Assembly: GCA_032622095.1 (NCBI GenBank)
Contig: CP136064.1
Span: 278,839,614-278,903,613 of the forward strand
Length of the DNA stretch: 64,000 nucleotides
Direction of reading: 5' to 3'
Source: Siphonodentalium dalli
Lineage: Eukaryota; Mollusca; Scaphopoda; Gadilida; Siphonodentaliidae
Shown here: positions 1-13,500 of the stretch, piece by piece
Numbering within the stretch: the stretch's first letter is position 1
How the letters are laid out: each line of letters opens with the position of its first letter
The notes under the pieces: generated by a model
The model's database searches: none
The model's input: only the letters and a program-made list of their open reading frames with translations
What the model was told of the DNA's origin: nothing
Translations under genes and position numbers: made by a program

Positions 1-1170
1 CTTTTGTTTGCACAACAAAGTGAAAACGATGAACAATAACATACTGTTTATGCCATATTTCTGTATGATATAACAACAACTTCTGCCTATATTTTACTAT
101 TTCTGTTTACGGTGGTTTTTGACGTAGCTGAATATTTTAACAGCATACCCACCGCCAAAGACAGCCCGTATCTTTAATATGAGCAATAAAAGATGTTTTT
201 TTATTAATACCAAATGCTCTCACCATACCCTGAAGCTGCACGTTGCATGGACAATGATATATTGAGATGTCTGCCTAAGGTCGGATTATTTCAAGAGTCT
301 CCCTAATGTCGTTTCATGTTGTTAGGTATATGTATATCATTACATGGTATTGGTTATAATAATTAAAGGCACGGGCGGCGTTCGTTGCAGAACTATCCAT
401 ATGTGATCAAATCGCCACCAACAGATGGAATATTAAAATATATATAGCTTTGTTGAGATGTCTCCCTAAGGTCGGATTATTTCAAGAGTCTCCCTAATGT
501 CGTTAATTTTGTTAGCTATATGTATATGTATATCAGTACATGGCATTGGTTATAATAATTAAAGGCACGGGCGGTGTTCGTTGCAGAAATATTAATATGT
601 GGTCAAATCGCCACCAACAGATGGAATATTAAAATATGTACAGTTTTGTTCATATGCAAACGTAATCAGCGCGTGAATAGTGTATTGTCCTCAATGTGTA
701 CGATGATTGCGTAAACAACAGCATGCTCGTGTTACAGAAGTTTTGCTTCTGTTTACAAAACACAACGCAATCATATTGGTTAATCACACAAACATTATAT
801 AAACGCTCTTCATTATTTCCATATAAGAAAAATTGTGACAAACAACGCTCTTTATGCTTACCATATCCGGATCTATACAAAAGTCAGGAAACGTAACGGT
901 TTTTTCCTTTTGTTTGCACAACAAAGTGAAAACAATTGACAATAACATACTGTTTATGCCATATTTCTGTATGATATAACAACAACTTCTGCCTATATTT
1001 TACTATTTCTGTTTATGGCGGTTTTTGACGGAGATGAATATTTTAACAGCATACCCACCGCCAACACCGCCCGTATCTTTAATATGAGCAATAAAAGATG
1101 TTTTTTTATTAATACCAAATGCTCTCACCATACCCAGAAGCTGCACGTTGCATGGAAAATGATATATTGA

Positions 1171-1730
1171 GATGTCTGCCTAAGGTCGGATTATTTCAAG
1201 AGTCTCCCGAATGTCGTTTCATGTTGTTAGGTATATGTATATCATTACATGGTATTGGTTATCATAATTAAAGGCACGGGCGCCGTTCGTTGCAGAACTA
1301 TTCATATGTGATCAAATCGCCACCAACAGATAGAATATTAAAATATATATAGCTTTGTCGAGATGTCTGCCTAAGGTCGGATTATTTCAAGAGTCTCCCT
1401 AATGTCGTTAATTTTGTTAGCTATATGTATATGTATATCAGTACATGGCATTGGTTATAATAATTAAAGGCACGGGTGGCGTTCGTTGCAGAACTATTCA
1501 TATGTGATCAAATCGCCACCAACAGATGGAATATTAAAATATATATAGCTTTGTCGAGATGTCTCCCTAAGGTCGGATTATTTCAAGAGTCTTCCTAATG
1601 TCGTTGATTTTGTTAGCTATATGTATATGTATGTCAGTACATGGCATTGGTTATAATAATTAAAGGTACGGGCGGTGTTCGTTGCAGAAATATTAATATG
1701 TGGTCAAATCGCAACAGATGGAATATTAAA
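1171..1730. repeat. Extra ~192-bp subrepeat expanding one unit to 1,097 bp
   Basis: The block GATGTCTSCCTAAGGTCGG through the left MITE end occurs three times (near 1171, 1362 and 1558, spacing ~191-196) instead of twice. This makes the 650-1747 interval 192 bp longer than its neighbours. Each subrepeat carries CTCCCTAATGTCG and a copy of the TTAAAGGCACGGG end. Confidence 0.85.
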
Positions 1731-3415
1731 ATATGTACAGTTTTGTTCATATCCAAACGTAATCAGCGCGTGAATAGTGTATTATCCTCAATGTGTACGA
1801 TGATTGCGTAAACAACAGCATGCTCGTGTTACAGAAGTTTTGCTTCTGTTTACATAACACAACGTAATCATATTGGTTAATCACACAAACATTATATAAA
1901 CGCTCTTCATTATTTCCATATAAGAAAAATAGTAACAAACAACGCTCTTTATGCTTACCATATCCGGACCTATACAAAAGTCAGGAAACGTAACGGATTT
2001 TCCTTTTGTTTGCACAACAAAGTGAAAACAATTGACAATAACATACTGTTTATGCCATATTTCTGTTTGATATAACAACAGATTCTGCCTATATTTTACT
2101 ATTTCTGTGTATGGCGGTTTTTGACGGAGATGAATATTTTAACAGCATACCCACCGCCAACCCCGCCCGTATCTATAATATGAGCAATAAAAGATGTTTT
2201 TTTTATTAATACCAAATGCTCTCACCATACCCTGAAGCTGCACGTTGCATGGAAAATGATATATTGAGATGTCTGCCTAAGGTCGGATTATTTCAAGAGT
2301 CTCCCGAATGTCGTTTCATGTTGTTATGTATATGTATATCATTACATGGTATTGGTTATAATAATTAAAGGCACGTGCGGCGTTCGTTGCAGAACTATTC
2401 ATATGTGATCAAATCGCCACCAACAGATGGAATATTAAACTATATATAGCTTTGTCGAGATGTCTCCCTAAGGTCGGATTATTTCAAGAGTCTCCCTAAT
2501 GTCGTTAATTTTGTTAGCTATATGTATATGTATATGAGTACATGGCATTGGTTATAATAATTAAAGGCACGGGCGGTGTTCGTTGCAGAAATATTAATAT
2601 GTGGTCAAATCGCCACCAACAGATGGAATATTAAAATATGTACAGTTTTGTTCATATGCAAACGTAATCAGCGCATGAATAGTGTATTGTCCTCAATGTG
2701 TACGATGATTGCGTAAACAACAGCATGCTCGTGTTACAGAAGTTTTGCTTCTGTTTACATAACACAACGCAATCATATTGGTTAATCACACAAACATTAT
2801 ATAAACGCTCTTCATTATTTCCATATAAGAAATATAGTAACAAATAACGCTCTTTATGCTTACCATATCCGGATCTATACAAAAGTCAGGAAACGTAACG
2901 TACTGTTTATGCCATAGTTCTGTATGATATAACAACAAATTCTGCCTATATTTTACTATTTCTGTTTATGGCGGTTTTTGACGGAGCTGAATTTTAACAG
3001 CATACCTACCGCCAAAGACAGTCCGTATCTTTAATATGAGCAATAAAAGATGTTTTTTTATAAATACCAAATGCTCTCACCATACCCTGAAGCTGCACGT
3101 TGCATGGAAAATGATATATTGAGATGTCTGCCTAAGGTCGGATTATTTCAAGAGTCTCCCGAATGTCGTTTCATGCTGTTAGGTATATGTATATCATTAC
3201 ATGGTATTGGTTATAATAATTAAAGGCACGGGCGGCGTTCGTTGCAGAACTATTCATATGTGATCAAATCGCCACCAACAGATGGAATATTAAAATATAT
3301 ATAGCTTTGTTGAGATGTCTCCCTAAGGTCGGATTATTTCAAGAGTCTCCCTAATGTCGTTAATTTTGTTAGCTATACGTATATGTATATGAGTACATGG
3401 CATTGGTTATAATAA

Positions 3416-3939
3416 TTAAAGGCACGGACGGTGTTCGTTGCAGAAATATTAATATGTGGTCAAATCGCCACCAACAGATGGAATATTAAAATATGTACAG
3501 TTTTGTTCATATGCAAACGTAATCAGCGCGTGAATAGTGTATTGTCCTCAATGTGTACGATGATTGCGTAAACAACAGCATGCTCGTGTTACAGAAGTTT
3601 TGCTTCTGTTTACAAAACACAACGCAATCATATTGGTTAATCACACAAACATTATATAAACGCTCTTCATTATTTCCATATAAGAAAAATAGTAACAAAC
3701 AACGCTCTTTATGCTTACCATATCCGGATCTATACAATAGTCAGGAAACGTAACGTTTTTTTCCTTTTGTTTGCACAACAAAGTGAAAACAATTGACAAT
3801 AACATACTGTTTATGCCATATTTCTGTATGATATAACAACAACTTCTGCCTATATTTTACTATTTCTGTTTATGGCGGTTTTTGACGGAGATGAATATTT
3901 TAACAGCATACCCACCGCCAACACCGCCCGTATCTTTAA
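3416..3939 (+). mobile_element. Representative TTAA-flanked MITE inside one satellite unit
   Basis: The left end starts TTAAAGGCACGGACGG (GGGCGG in most copies) and the right end finishes CCGCCCGTATCTTTAA. The reverse complement of the right end aligns imperfectly with the left end over ~90 bp through blocks such as ATTCAT, TCAAA, CGCCA, AACAGA and TAAAATAT. The size here is 524 bp; the B-type unit at 2561-3034 gives 474 bp. A TTAA target is the hallmark of piggyBac, but TTA-target superfamilies (PIF/Harbinger, ISL2EU) could give the same ends. There is no coding capacity. The same element sits in every unit of the array. Confidence 0.75.
3562..3629. repeat. Conserved stem-loop inside the satellite unit
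   Basis: GATTGCG ... CGCAATC closes a ~68-bp foldback with an inner GTAAACA/TGTTTAC pairing and a tight ACAGAAG-TTTTG-CTTCTGT hairpin. The same structure recurs in essentially every unit, e.g. near 4467, 5372 and 12519. B-type units at 6221 and 8889 carry changes in the ACAGAAG arm. It may be a relic of the transposon's palindromic interior. Confidence 0.7.
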
Positions 3940-5189
3940 TATGAGCAATAAAAGATGTTTTTTTATTAATACCAAATGCTCTCATCATACCCAGAAGCTG
4001 CACGTTGCATGGAAAATGATATATTGAGATGTCTGCCTAAGGTCGGATTATTTCAAGAGTCTCCCGAATGTCGTTTCATGTTGTTAGGTATATGTATATC
4101 ATTACATGGTATTGGTTATAATAATTAAAGGCACGGGCGCCGTTCGTTGCAGAACTATTCATATGTGATCAAATCGCCACCAACAGATGGAATAGTAAAA
4201 TATATATAGCTTTGTCGAGATGTCTCCCTAAGATCGGATTATTTCAAGAGTCTCCCTAATGTCGTTAATTTTGTTAGCTATATGTATATGTATATCAGTA
4301 CATGGCATTGGTTATAATAATTAAAGGCACGGGTGGCGTTCGTTGCAGAACTATTCATATGTGATCAAATCGCCACCAACAGATGGAATATTAAAACATG
4401 TACAGTTTTGTTCATATGCAAACGTAATCAGCGCGTGAATAGTGTATTGTCCTCAATGTGTACGATGATTGCGTAAACAACAGCATGCTCGTGTTACAGA
4501 AGTTTTGCTTCTGTTTACAAAACACAACGCAATCATATTGGTTAATCACACAAACATTATATAAACGCTCTTCATTATTTCCATATAAGAAAAATAGTAA
4601 CAAACAACGCTCTTTATGCTTACCATATCCGGATCTATACAATAGTCAGGAAACGTAACGTTTTTTTCCTTTTGTTTGCACAACAAAGTGAAAACAATTG
4701 ACAATAACATACTGTTTATGCCATATTTCTGTATGATATAACAACAACTTCTGCCTATATTTTACTATTTCTGTTTATGGCGGTTTTTGACGGAGATGAA
4801 TATTTTAACAGCATACCCACCGCCAACACCGCCCGTATCTTTAATATGAGCAATAAAAGATGTTTTTTTATTAATACCAAATGCTCTCACCATACCCAGA
4901 AGCTGCACGTTGCATGGAAAATGATATATTGAGATGTCTGCCTAAGGTCGGATTATTTCAAGAGTCTCCCGAATGTCGTTTCATGTTGTTAGGTATATGT
5001 ATATCATTACATGGTATTGGTTATCATAATTAAAGGCACGGGCGCCGTTCGTTGCAGAACTATTCATATGTGATCAAATCGCCACCAACAGATAGAATAT
5101 TAAAATATATATAGCTTTGTCGAGATGTCTCCCTAAGGTCGGATTATTTCAAGAGTCTCCCTAATGTCGTTAATTTTGTTAGCTATATG

Positions 5190-7857
5190 TATATGTATAT
5201 CAGTACATGGCATTGGTTATAATAATTAAAGGCACGGGTGGCGTTCGTTGCAGAACTATTCATATGTGATCAAATCGCCACCAACAGATGGAATATTAAA
5301 ACATGTACAGTTTTGTTCATATGCAAACGTAATCAGCGCGTGAATAGTGTATTGTCCTCAATGTGTACGATGATTGCGTAAACAACAGCATGCTCGTGTT
5401 ACAGAAGTTTTGCTTCTGTTTACAAAACACAACGCAATCATATTGGTTAATCACACAAACATTATATAAACGCTCTTCATTATTTCCATATATGAAAAAT
5501 AGTAACAAACAACGCTCTTTATGCTTACCATATCCGGATCTATACAAAAGTCAGGAAACGTAACGGTTTTTTCCTTTTGTTTGCACAACAAAGTGAAAAC
5601 AATTGACAATAACATACTGTTTATGCCATATTTCTGTATGATATAACAACAACTTCTGCCTATATTTTACTATTTCTGTTTATGGCGGTTTTTGACGGAG
5701 ATGAATATTTTAATAGCATACCCACCGCCAACACCGCCCGTATCTTTAATATGAGCAATAAAAGATGTTTTTTTATTAATACCAAATGCTCTCACCATAC
5801 CCAGAAGCTGCACGTTGCATGGAAAATGATATATTGAGATGTCTGCTTAAGGTCGGATTATTTCAAGAGTCTCCCGAATGTCGTTTCATGTTGTTAGGTA
5901 TATGTATATCATTACATGGTATTGGTTATAATAATTAAAGGCACGGGCGGCATTCGTTGCAGAACTATTCATATGTGATCAAATCGCCACCAACAGATGG
6001 AAAATTAAATATATATAGCTTTGTCGAGATGTCTCCCTAAGGTCGGATTATTTCAAGAGTCTCCCTAATGTCGTTAATTTTGTTAGCTATATGTATATGT
6101 ATATGAGTACATGGCATTGGTTATAATAATTAAAGGAACGGGCGGTGTTCGTTGCATAAATATTAATATGTGGTCAAATCGCCACCAACAGATGGAATAT
6201 TAAAACATGTACAGTTTTGTTCATATGCAAACGTAATCAGCGCGTGAATAGTGTATTGTCCTCAATGTGTACGATGATTGCGTAAACAACAGCATGCTCG
6301 TGTTATAAAAGTTGTGCTTCTGTTTACATAACACAACGCAATCATATTAGTTAATCACACAAACATTATATAAACGCTCTTCCTTATTTCCATATAAGAA
6401 ATATAGTAACAAACAACGCTCTTTATGCTTACCATATCCGGATCTATTCAAAAGTCAGGAAACATAACGTAAAGTTTATGCCATAGTTCTGTATGATATA
6501 ACAACAAATTCTGCCTATATTTTACTATTTCTGTTTATGGCGGTTTTTGGCTGAGCTGAATATTTTAACAGCATACCCACCGCCAAAGACAGCCCGTATC
6601 TTTAATATGAGCAATAAAAGATCTTTTTTTATTAATACCAAATGCTCTCACCATACCCAGAAGCTGCACGTTGCATGGAAAATGATATATTGAGATGTCT
6701 GCCTACGGTCGGATTATTTCAAGAGTCTCCCGAATGTCGTTCCATGTTGTTAGGTATATGTATATCATTACATGGTATTGGTTATAATAATTAAAGGCAC
6801 GGGCGGCGTTCGTTGCAGAACTATTCATATGTGATCAAATCGCCACCAACAGATGGAATATTAAAATATATATAGCTTTGTCGAGATGTCTCCCTAAGGT
6901 CGGATTATTTCAAGAGTCTCCCTAATGTCGTTAATTTTGTTAGCTATATGTATATGTATATCAGTACATGGCATTGGTTATAATAATTAAAGGCACGGGC
7001 GGTGTTCGTTGCAGAAATATTAATATGTGGTCAAATCGCCACCAACAGATGGAATATTAAAATATGTACAGTTTTGTTCATATGCAAACGTAATCAGCGC
7101 ACGAATAGTGTATTGTCCTCAATGTGTACGATGATTGCGTAAACAACAGCATGCTCGTGTTACCGAAGTTTTGCTTCTGTTTACATAACACAACGCAATC
7201 ATATTGGTTAATCACACAAACATTATATAAACGCTCTTCATTACTTCCATATAAGAAAAATAGTAACAAACAACGCTCTTTATGCTTACCATATCCGGAT
7301 CTATACAAAAGTCAGGAAACGTAACGGTTTTTTCTTTTAGTTTGCACAACAAAGTGAAAACAATTGACAATAACATACTGTTTATGCCATATTTCTGTAT
7401 GATATAACAAAACATTCTGCCTATATTTTACTATTTCTATTTATGGCTGTTTTTGAAGGAGATGAATATTTTAGCAGCATACCCACCGCCAAAGACAGCC
7501 CATATCTTTAATATGAGCAATAAAAGATTTTTTTTTTATTAATACCAAATGCTCTCACCATACCCAGAAGCTGCACGTTGCATGGAAAATGATATATTGA
7601 GATGTTTGCCTAAGGTCGGATTATTTCAAGAGTCTCCCGAATGTCGTTTCATGTTGTTAGGTATATGTATATCATTACATGGTATTGGTTATAATAGTTA
7701 AAGGCACGGGCGGCGTTCGTTGCAGAACTATTCATATGTGATCAAATCGCCACCAACAGATGGAATATTAAAATATATATAGCTGTGTCGAGATGTCTCC
7801 CTAAGGTCGGATTATTTCAAGAGTCTCCATAATGTCGTTAATTTTGTTAGCTATATG
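5190..7857. repeat. Higher-order repeat block, copy 1 (2,668 bp)
   Basis: Three consecutive units (A, B, A') are repeated almost unchanged immediately downstream with an exact offset of 2,668 bp. Private variants are shared by both copies: TATGAAAAATAG at ~5491 and ~8159, AAGTTGTGCTTCTG at ~6308 and ~8976, TACCGAAGTTTTGC at ~7161 and ~9829. I counted about ten differences by eye, suggesting >99% identity and a recent block duplication. Confidence 0.9.
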
Positions 7858-10525
7858 TATATGTATATCAGTACATGGCATTGGTTATAATAATTAAAGG
7901 CACGGGTGGCGTTCGTTGCAGAACTATTCATATGTGATCAAATCGCCACCAACAGATGGAATATTAAAACATGTACAGTTTTGTTCATATGCAAACGTAA
8001 TCAGCGCGTGAATAGTGTATTGTCCTCAATGTGTACGATGATTGCGTAAACAACAGCATGCTCGTGTTACAGAAGTTTTGCTTCTGTTTACAAAACACAA
8101 CGCAATCATATTGGTTAATCACACAAACATTATATAAACGCTCTTCATTATTTCCATATATGAAAAATAGTAACAAACAACGCTCTTTATGCTTACCATA
8201 TCCGGATCTATACAAAAGTCAGGAAACGTAACGGTTTTTTCCTTTTGTTTGCACAACAAAGTGAAAACAATTGACAATAACATACTGTTTATGCCATATT
8301 TCTGTATGATATAACAACAACTTCTGCCTATATTTTACTATTTCTGTTTATGGCGGTTTTTGACGGAGATGAATATTTTAATAGCATACCCACCGCCAAC
8401 ACCGCCCGTATCTTTAATATGAGCAATAAAAGATGTTTTTTTATTAATACCAAATGCTCTCACCATACCCAGAAGCTGCACGTTGCATGGAAAATGATAT
8501 ATTGAGATGTCTGCTTAAGGTCGGATTATTTCAAGAGTCTCCCGAATGTCGTTTCATGTTGTTAGGTATATGTATATCATTACATGGTATTGGTTATAAT
8601 AATTAAAGGCACGGGCGGCATTCGTTGCAGAACTATTCATATGTGATCAAATCGCCACCAACAGATGGAAAATTAAATATATATAGCTTTGTCGAGATGT
8701 CTCCCTAAGGTCGGATTATTTCAAGAGTCTCCCTAATGTCGTTAATTTTGTTAGCTATATGTATATGTATATGAGTACATGGCATTGGTTATAATAATTA
8801 AAGGCACGGGCGGTGTTCGTTGCATAAATATTAATATGTGGTCAAATCGCCACCAACAGATGGAATATTAAAACATGTACAGTTTTGTTCATATGCAAAC
8901 GTAATCAGCGCGTGAATAGTGTATTGTCCTCAATGTGTACGATGATTGCGTAAACAACAGCATGCTCGTGTTATAAAAGTTGTGCTTCTGTTTACATAAC
9001 ACAACGCAATCATATTAGTTAATCACACAAACATTATATAAACGCTCTTCATTATTTCCATATAAGAAATATAGTAACAAACAACGCTCTTTATGCTTAC
9101 CATATCCGGATCTATTCAAAAGTCAGGAAACGTAACGTAAAGTTTATGCCATAGTTCTGTATGATATAACAACAAATTCTGCCTATATTTTACTATTTCT
9201 GTTTATGGCGGTTTTTGGCGGAGCTGAATATTTTAACAGCATACCCACCGCCAAAGACAGCCCGTATCTTTAATATGAGCAATAAAAGATGTTTTTTTAT
9301 TAATACCAAATGCTCTCACCATACCCAGAAGCTGCACGTTGCATGGAAAATGATATATTGAGATGTCTGCCTACGGTCGGATTATTTCAAGAGTCTCCCG
9401 AATGTCGTTCCATGTTGTTAGGTATATGTATATCATTACATGGTATTGGTTATAATAATTAAAGGCACGGGCGGCGTTCGTTGCAGAACTATTCATATGT
9501 GATCAAATCGCCACCAACAGATGGAATATTAAAATATATATAGCTTTGTCGAGATGTCTCCCTAAGGTCGGATTATTTCAAGAGTCTCCCTAATGTCGTT
9601 AATTTTGTTAGCTATATGTATATGTATATCAGTACATGGCATTGGTTATAATAATTAAAGGCACGGGCGGTGTTCGTTGCAGAAATATTAATATGTGGTC
9701 AAATCGCCACCAACAGATGGAATATTAAAATATGTACAGTTTTGTTCATATGCAAACGTAATCAGCGCACGAATAGTGTATTGTCCTCAATGTGTACGAT
9801 GATTGCGTAAACAACAGCATGCTCGTGTTACCGAAGTTTTGCTTCTGTTTACATAACACAACGCAATCATATTGGTTAATCACACAAACATTATATAAAC
9901 GCTCTTCATTACTTCCATATAAGAAAAATAGTAACAAACAACGCTCTTTATGCTTACCATATCCGGATCTATACAAAAGTCAGGAAACGTAACGGTTTTT
10001 TCCTTTAGTTTGCACAACAAAGTGAAAACAATTGACAATAACATACTGTTTATGCCATATTTCTGTATGATATAACAAAACATTCTGCCTATATTTTACT
10101 ATTTCTATTTATGGCTGTTTTTGAAGGAGATGAATATTTTAACAGCATACCCACCGCCAAAGACAGCCCATATCTTTAATATGAGCAATAAAAGAATTTT
10201 TTTTTATTAATACCAAATGCTCTCACCATACCCAGAAGCTGCACGTTGCATGGAAAATGATATATTGAGATGTTTGCCTAAGGTCGGATTATTTCAAGAG
10301 TCTCCCGAATGTCGTTTCATGTTGTTAGGTATATGTATATCATTACATGGTATTGGTTATAATAGTTAAAGGCACGGGCGGCGTTCGTTGCAGAACTATT
10401 CATATGTGATCAAATCGCCACGAACAGATGGAATATTAAAATATATATAGCTGTGTCGAGATGTCTCCCTAAGGTCGGATTATTTCAAGAGTCTCCATAA
10501 TGTCGTTAATTTTGTTAGCTATATG
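7858..10525. repeat. Higher-order repeat block, copy 2 (2,668 bp)
   Basis: This is the second copy of the three-unit block. Differences from copy 1 include GGCACGGG versus GGAACGGG near 8804/6136 and CACGAACAG versus CACCAACAG near 10420/7752. The junctions fall within the GTACATGGCATTGG stretch of the left-end flank, as expected for unequal exchange between units. Confidence 0.9.
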
Positions 10526-13500
10526 TATATGTATATCAGTACATGGCATTGGTTATAATAATTAAAGGCACGGGCGGTGTTCGTTGCAGAAGTATTAATA
10601 TGTGGTCAAATCGCCACCAACAGATGGAATATTAAAATATCTACAGTTTTGTTCATATGCAAACGTAATCAGCGCGTGAATAGTGTATTGTCCTCAATGT
10701 GTACGATGATTGCGTAAACAACAGCATGCTCGTGTTACAGAAGTTTTGCTTCTGTTTACATAACACAACGCAATCATATTGGTTAATCACACAAACATTA
10801 TATAAACGCTCTTCATTATATCCATATAAGAACAATAGTAACAAACAACGCTCTTTATGCTTACCATATCCGGATCTATACAACAGTCAGGAAACGTAAC
10901 GGTTTTTTCCTTTTTTTTGCACAACAAACTGAAAACAATTGACAATAACATACTGTTTATGCCATATTTCTGTATGATATAACAAAACATTCTGCCTTTA
11001 TTTTACTATTTCTGTTTATGGCTGTTTTTGAAGGAGATGAATATTTTAACAGCATACCCACCGCCAAAGACAGCCCATATCTTTAATATGAGCAATAAAA
11101 GATTTTTTTTTATTAATACCAAATGCTCTCACCATACCCAGAAGCTGCACGTTGCATGGAACATGATATATTGAGATGTCTGCCTAAGGTCGGATTATTT
11201 CAAGAGTCTCCCGAATGTCGTTTCATGTTATTAGGTATATGTATATCATTACATGGTATTGGTTATAATAATTAAAGGTACGGGCGGCGTTCGTTGCAGA
11301 ACTATTCATATGTAATCAAATCGCCACCAACAGATGGAATATTAAAATATATATAGCTTTGTCGAGATGTCTCCCTAAGGTCGGATTATTTCAAGAGTCT
11401 CCCTAATGTCTTTAATTTTGTTAGCTATATGTATATGTATATGAGTACACGGCATTGGTTATAATAATTAAAGGCACGGGCGGTGTTCGTTGCATAAATA
11501 TTAATATGTGGTCAAATCGCCACCAACAGATGGAATATTAAAACATGTACAGTTTTGTTCATATGCAAACGTAATCAGCGCGTGGATAGTGTATTGTCCT
11601 CACTGTGTACGATGATTGCGTAAACAACAGCATGCTCGTGTTACAGAAGTTTTGCTTCTGTTTACAAAACACAACGCAATCATATTGGTTAATCACACAA
11701 ACATTACACAAACGCTCTTCGTTATTTCCATATAAGAACAATAGTAACAAACAACGCTCTTTATGCTTACCATATCCGGATCTATACAAAAGTCAGGAAA
11801 CGTAACGGTTTTTTCCTTTTGTTTGCACAACAAAGTGAAAACAATTGACAATAACATACTGTTTATGCCATATTTCTGTATGATATAACAACAACTTCTG
11901 CTTATATTTTACTATTTCTGTTTATGGCGGTTTTTGACGGAGATGAATATTTTAATAGCATACCCACCGCCAACACCGCCCGTATCTTTAATATGAGCAA
12001 TAAAAGATGTTTTTTTATTAATACCAAATGCTCTCACCATACCCAGAAGCTGCACGTTGCATGGAAAATGATATATTGAGATGTCTGCTTAAGGTCGGAT
12101 TATTTCAAGAGTCTCCCGAATGTCGTTTCATGTTGTTAGGTATATGTATATCATTACATGGTATTGGTTATAATAATTAAAGGCACGGGCGGCATTCGTT
12201 GCAGAACTATTCATATGTGATCAAATCGCCACCAACAGATGGAAAATTAAAATATATATAGCTTTGTCGAGATGTCTCCCTAAGGTCGGATTATTTCAAG
12301 AGTCTCCCTAATGTCGTTAATTTTGTTAGCAATATGTATATGTATATGAGTACATGACATTGGTTATAATAATTAAAGGCACGGGCGGTGTTCGTTGCAT
12401 AAATATTAATATGTGGTCAAATCGCCACCAACAGATGGAATATTAAAACATGTACAGTTTTGTTCATATGCAAACGTAATCAGCGCGTGAATAGTGTATT
12501 GTCCTCAATGTGTACGATGATTGCGTAAACAACAGCATGCTCGTGTTACAGAAGTTTTGCTTCTGTTTACAAAACACAACGCAATCATATTGGTTAATCA
12601 CACAAACATTATACAAACGCTCTTCATTATTTCCATATAAGAACAATAGTAACAAACAACGCTCTTTATGCTTACCATATCCGGATCTATACAAAAGTCA
12701 GGAAACGTAACGGTTTTTTCCTTTTGTTTGCACAACAAAATGAAAACAATTGACAATAATATACTGTTTATGCCATATTTCTGTATGATATAACAACAAC
12801 TTCTGCCTATAGTTTACTATTTCTGTTTATGGCGGTTTTTGACGGAGATGAATATTTTAATAGCATACCCACCGCCAACACCGCCCGTATCTTTAATATG
12901 AGCAATAAAAGATGTTTTTTTATTAATACCAAATGCTCTCACCATACCCAGAAGCTGCACGTTGCATGGAAAATGATATATTGAGATGTCTGCTTAAGGT
13001 CGGATTATTTCAAGAGTCTCCCGAATGTCGTTTCATGTTGTTAGGTATATGTATATCATTACATGGTATTGGTTATAATAATTAAAGGCACGGGCGGCAT
13101 TCGTTGCAGAACTATTCATGTGTGATCAAATCGCCACCAACAGATGGAAAATTAAAATATATATAGCTTTGTCGAGATGTCTCCCTAAGGTCGGATTATT
13201 TCAAGAGTCTCCCTAATGTCGTTAATTTTGTTAGCTATATGTATATGTATATGAGTACATGGCATTGGTTATAATAATTAAAGGCACGGGCGGTGTTCGT
13301 TGCATAAATATTAATATGTGGTCAAATCGCCACCAACAGATGGAATATTAAAACATGTACAGTTTTGTTCACATGCAAACGTAATCAGCGCGTGAATAGT
13401 GTATTGTCCTCAATGTGTACGATGATTGCGTAAACACCAGCATGCTCGTGTTACAGAAGTTTTGCTTCTGTTTACAAAACACAACGCAATCATATTGGTT

